Shown piece by piece: positions 5,589 through 6,100 of a stretch of DNA of 6,100 nucleotides (position 1 is its first letter; each line of letters starts with the position of its first letter). Location: contig MAXP01000310.1 of the NCBI GenBank assembly GCA_001751085.1, forward strand, positions 1 through 6,100, in the 5' to 3' direction. Under the pieces are notes generated by a model, which had not been told where the DNA came from, did no database searches, and saw only the letters and a list, made by a program, of their open reading frames with translations. A program made the position numbers and the translations under genes. The DNA is from Desulfobacterales bacterium C00003060 (GTDB lineage: Bacteria; Desulfobacterota; Desulfobacteria; Desulfobacterales; C00003060).

Positions 5589-5694
5589 TTTTGCCCGATC
5601 GCTGGCTGCCCTATGGAATGTTTACCCCGTGGAATGCGTAGCCGATTCCCCTGGGGCGGAGCTTATTCCTCTGGGGTCTCTCGGTCGGGCAAAA
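5589..5694. repeat. Nested palindrome between the two toxin-antitoxin modules
   Basis: Outer arms 5589-5601 (TTTTGCCCGATCG) and 5682-5694 (CGGTCGGGCAAAA) pair at all 13 positions if one G-U pair is allowed. Inside are two nested copies of one design: CCC-3 nt-GGAAT (5609-5619) with ATTCC-3 nt-GGG (5665-5675), and CCCC-2 nt-GGAAT (5625-5635) with ATTCC-3 nt-GGGG (5645-5656). The left halves are near-direct repeats of each other, as are the right halves, so alternative pairings exist. A run of seven T (5586-5592) overlaps the left arm. No T tract follows either exit, so it is not a standard terminator. Rightward frames crossing it show no protein features. Confidence 0.6.
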
Positions 5695-5759
5695 GGAATT
5701 TAACCTCTGAGTTCTCTGCCTGCCCTGCCTGTCCCGTGAGGGGTTTGGTTGTCTTGGGC

Positions 5760-5787
5760 TTGACACTGGGGCTCAATATGGTACATT
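5760..5787 (+). promoter_or_regulatory. Possible promoter for the Phd/YefM-type module
   Basis: A perfect TTGACA (5760-5765) is followed after 16 bases by TACATT (5782-5787; 4 of 6). Transcription would begin about 16 bases before the ATG at 5810, just upstream of the ribosome-binding site. The short leader fits an autoregulated antitoxin gene. Confidence 0.4.
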
Positions 5788-5809
5788 AAAAAGACTGGAG
5801 GTGCCAATA

Positions 5810-6091
5810 ATGAATATTCAAACAGATATAAAACCTGTGACCTACCTTAAATCACGAGCAGCCGATCTTTTGAAACAAATCAATGAAACCCATCGTCCTG
5901 TCATAATAACCCAAAAAGGTGAACCTAGAGGTGTGTTGCAGGATCCCAAAAGTTTTGAGGATATGCGTAAAGCCATTGGGATTCTCAAACTTATTTCTCA
6001 AGGCGAAGAGGATATCAAGAAAGGTAAGGCCAAAACCCAGGAACAGGTATTTAATAATATTGAAGAACTGCTGAAAATGAAAAGTAAATGA
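5810..6091 (+). CDS. Phd/YefM-family antitoxin
   Basis: A 93-residue antitoxin of the Phd/YefM family, which binds operator DNA through its N-terminal domain and masks a RelE/ParE/Doc-type toxin with its C-terminal tail. DIKPVTYLKSRAADLLKQI, then RPVIITQKGEPRGVL and a DPKSFEDM stretch, are the family pattern; a helical, charged C-terminus (GEEDIKKGKAKTQEQVFNNI) follows. I chose ATG 5810: GGAGG at 5797-5801 is eight bases upstream. An in-frame GTG at 5801 would start inside that ribosome-binding site and is unlikely. The stop overlaps by four bases (ATGA) the start of a downstream frame, as expected for an antitoxin-toxin pair. Confidence 0.88.
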   Translation: MNIQTDIKPVTYLKSRAADLLKQINETHRPVIITQKGEPRGVLQDPKSFEDMRKAIGILKLISQGEEDIKKGKAKTQEQVFNNIEELLKMKSK

Positions 6092-6100
6092 GCCAAAAAT
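6088..6100 (+). CDS. Start of probable partner toxin, cut by window edge
   Basis: An ATG at 6088 overlaps the Phd/YefM-type stop in an ATGA, and only the codons for MSQK are inside the window. Position, overlap and the usual gene order of Phd/YefM modules imply a RelE/ParE-type toxin, but no toxin sequence is visible, so the product is inferred from context alone. Confidence 0.45.

Noticed and set aside
5385..5789. Rightward frame of 134 codons between the toxin-antitoxin modules
   Set aside because: It starts inside the antitoxin gene, runs through the operator, octamer repeat and hairpin, and shows no domain or ribosome-binding site.
5801..5809. GTG start for the Phd/YefM-type antitoxin
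   Set aside because: The GTG begins at the last base of the GGAGG ribosome-binding site that correctly serves the ATG at 5810.

Overview
The window looks like chromosomal DNA from an environmental Gram-negative-type bacterium. The gene set (a COG1313 PflX-like radical SAM protein, a YqgE/AlgH protein, an HD phosphohydrolase, a UPF0173-like hydrolase and two toxin-antitoxin modules) and the repeat-rich spacers fit a Desulfobacterota (former deltaproteobacterial) genome best. That placement is an inference from family content and repeat style; the window has no rRNA or marker gene to settle it.

Layout. Positions 1-162 hold open frames on both strands that run off the left edge, probably a gene end or remnant that cannot be assigned. 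A near-consensus sigma70-type promoter (145-173) reads rightwards into a leader of about 210 nt that is one long nested inverted repeat (about 170-386). It leads into three closely spaced rightward genes: the radical SAM protein (393-1328), a PPP-family metallophosphatase (1351-1986) and a metallo-beta-lactamase-fold hydrolase (2010-2633). A repeat-bearing spacer (2634-2837) follows, then a secreted protein with two SH3b domains (2838-3287) ending in a likely intrinsic terminator. Converging on it from the right are an HD-domain phosphohydrolase (3309-3995) and a YqgE/AlgH protein (3988-4563). These two overlap by 8 bases and share a good promoter at 4630-4658.

The right third is accessory in character. 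A leftward MazE/MazF-type module (ribbon-helix-helix antitoxin 5166-5399, toxin 4858-5169) has a promoter and repeated operator-like sites at 5410-5461. A rightward Phd/YefM-type antitoxin (5810-6091) is followed by the first codons of a probable RelE/ParE-type toxin cut by the window edge. The two modules are divergent, and the roughly 410-base spacer between them contains an octamer repeat array and a nested hairpin of about 106 bases.

A recurring theme is short tandem arrays of 7- or 8-base units in the non-coding DNA: heptamers near 245-266, 297-320 and 2805-2832, and octamers at 4768-4807 and 5564-5583. Two of these sites lie inside or beside large palindromes. With the two structured inverted repeats, these are the parts of the window least explained by standard annotation. 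No CRISPR array, tRNA, rRNA or insertion-sequence transposase was seen.
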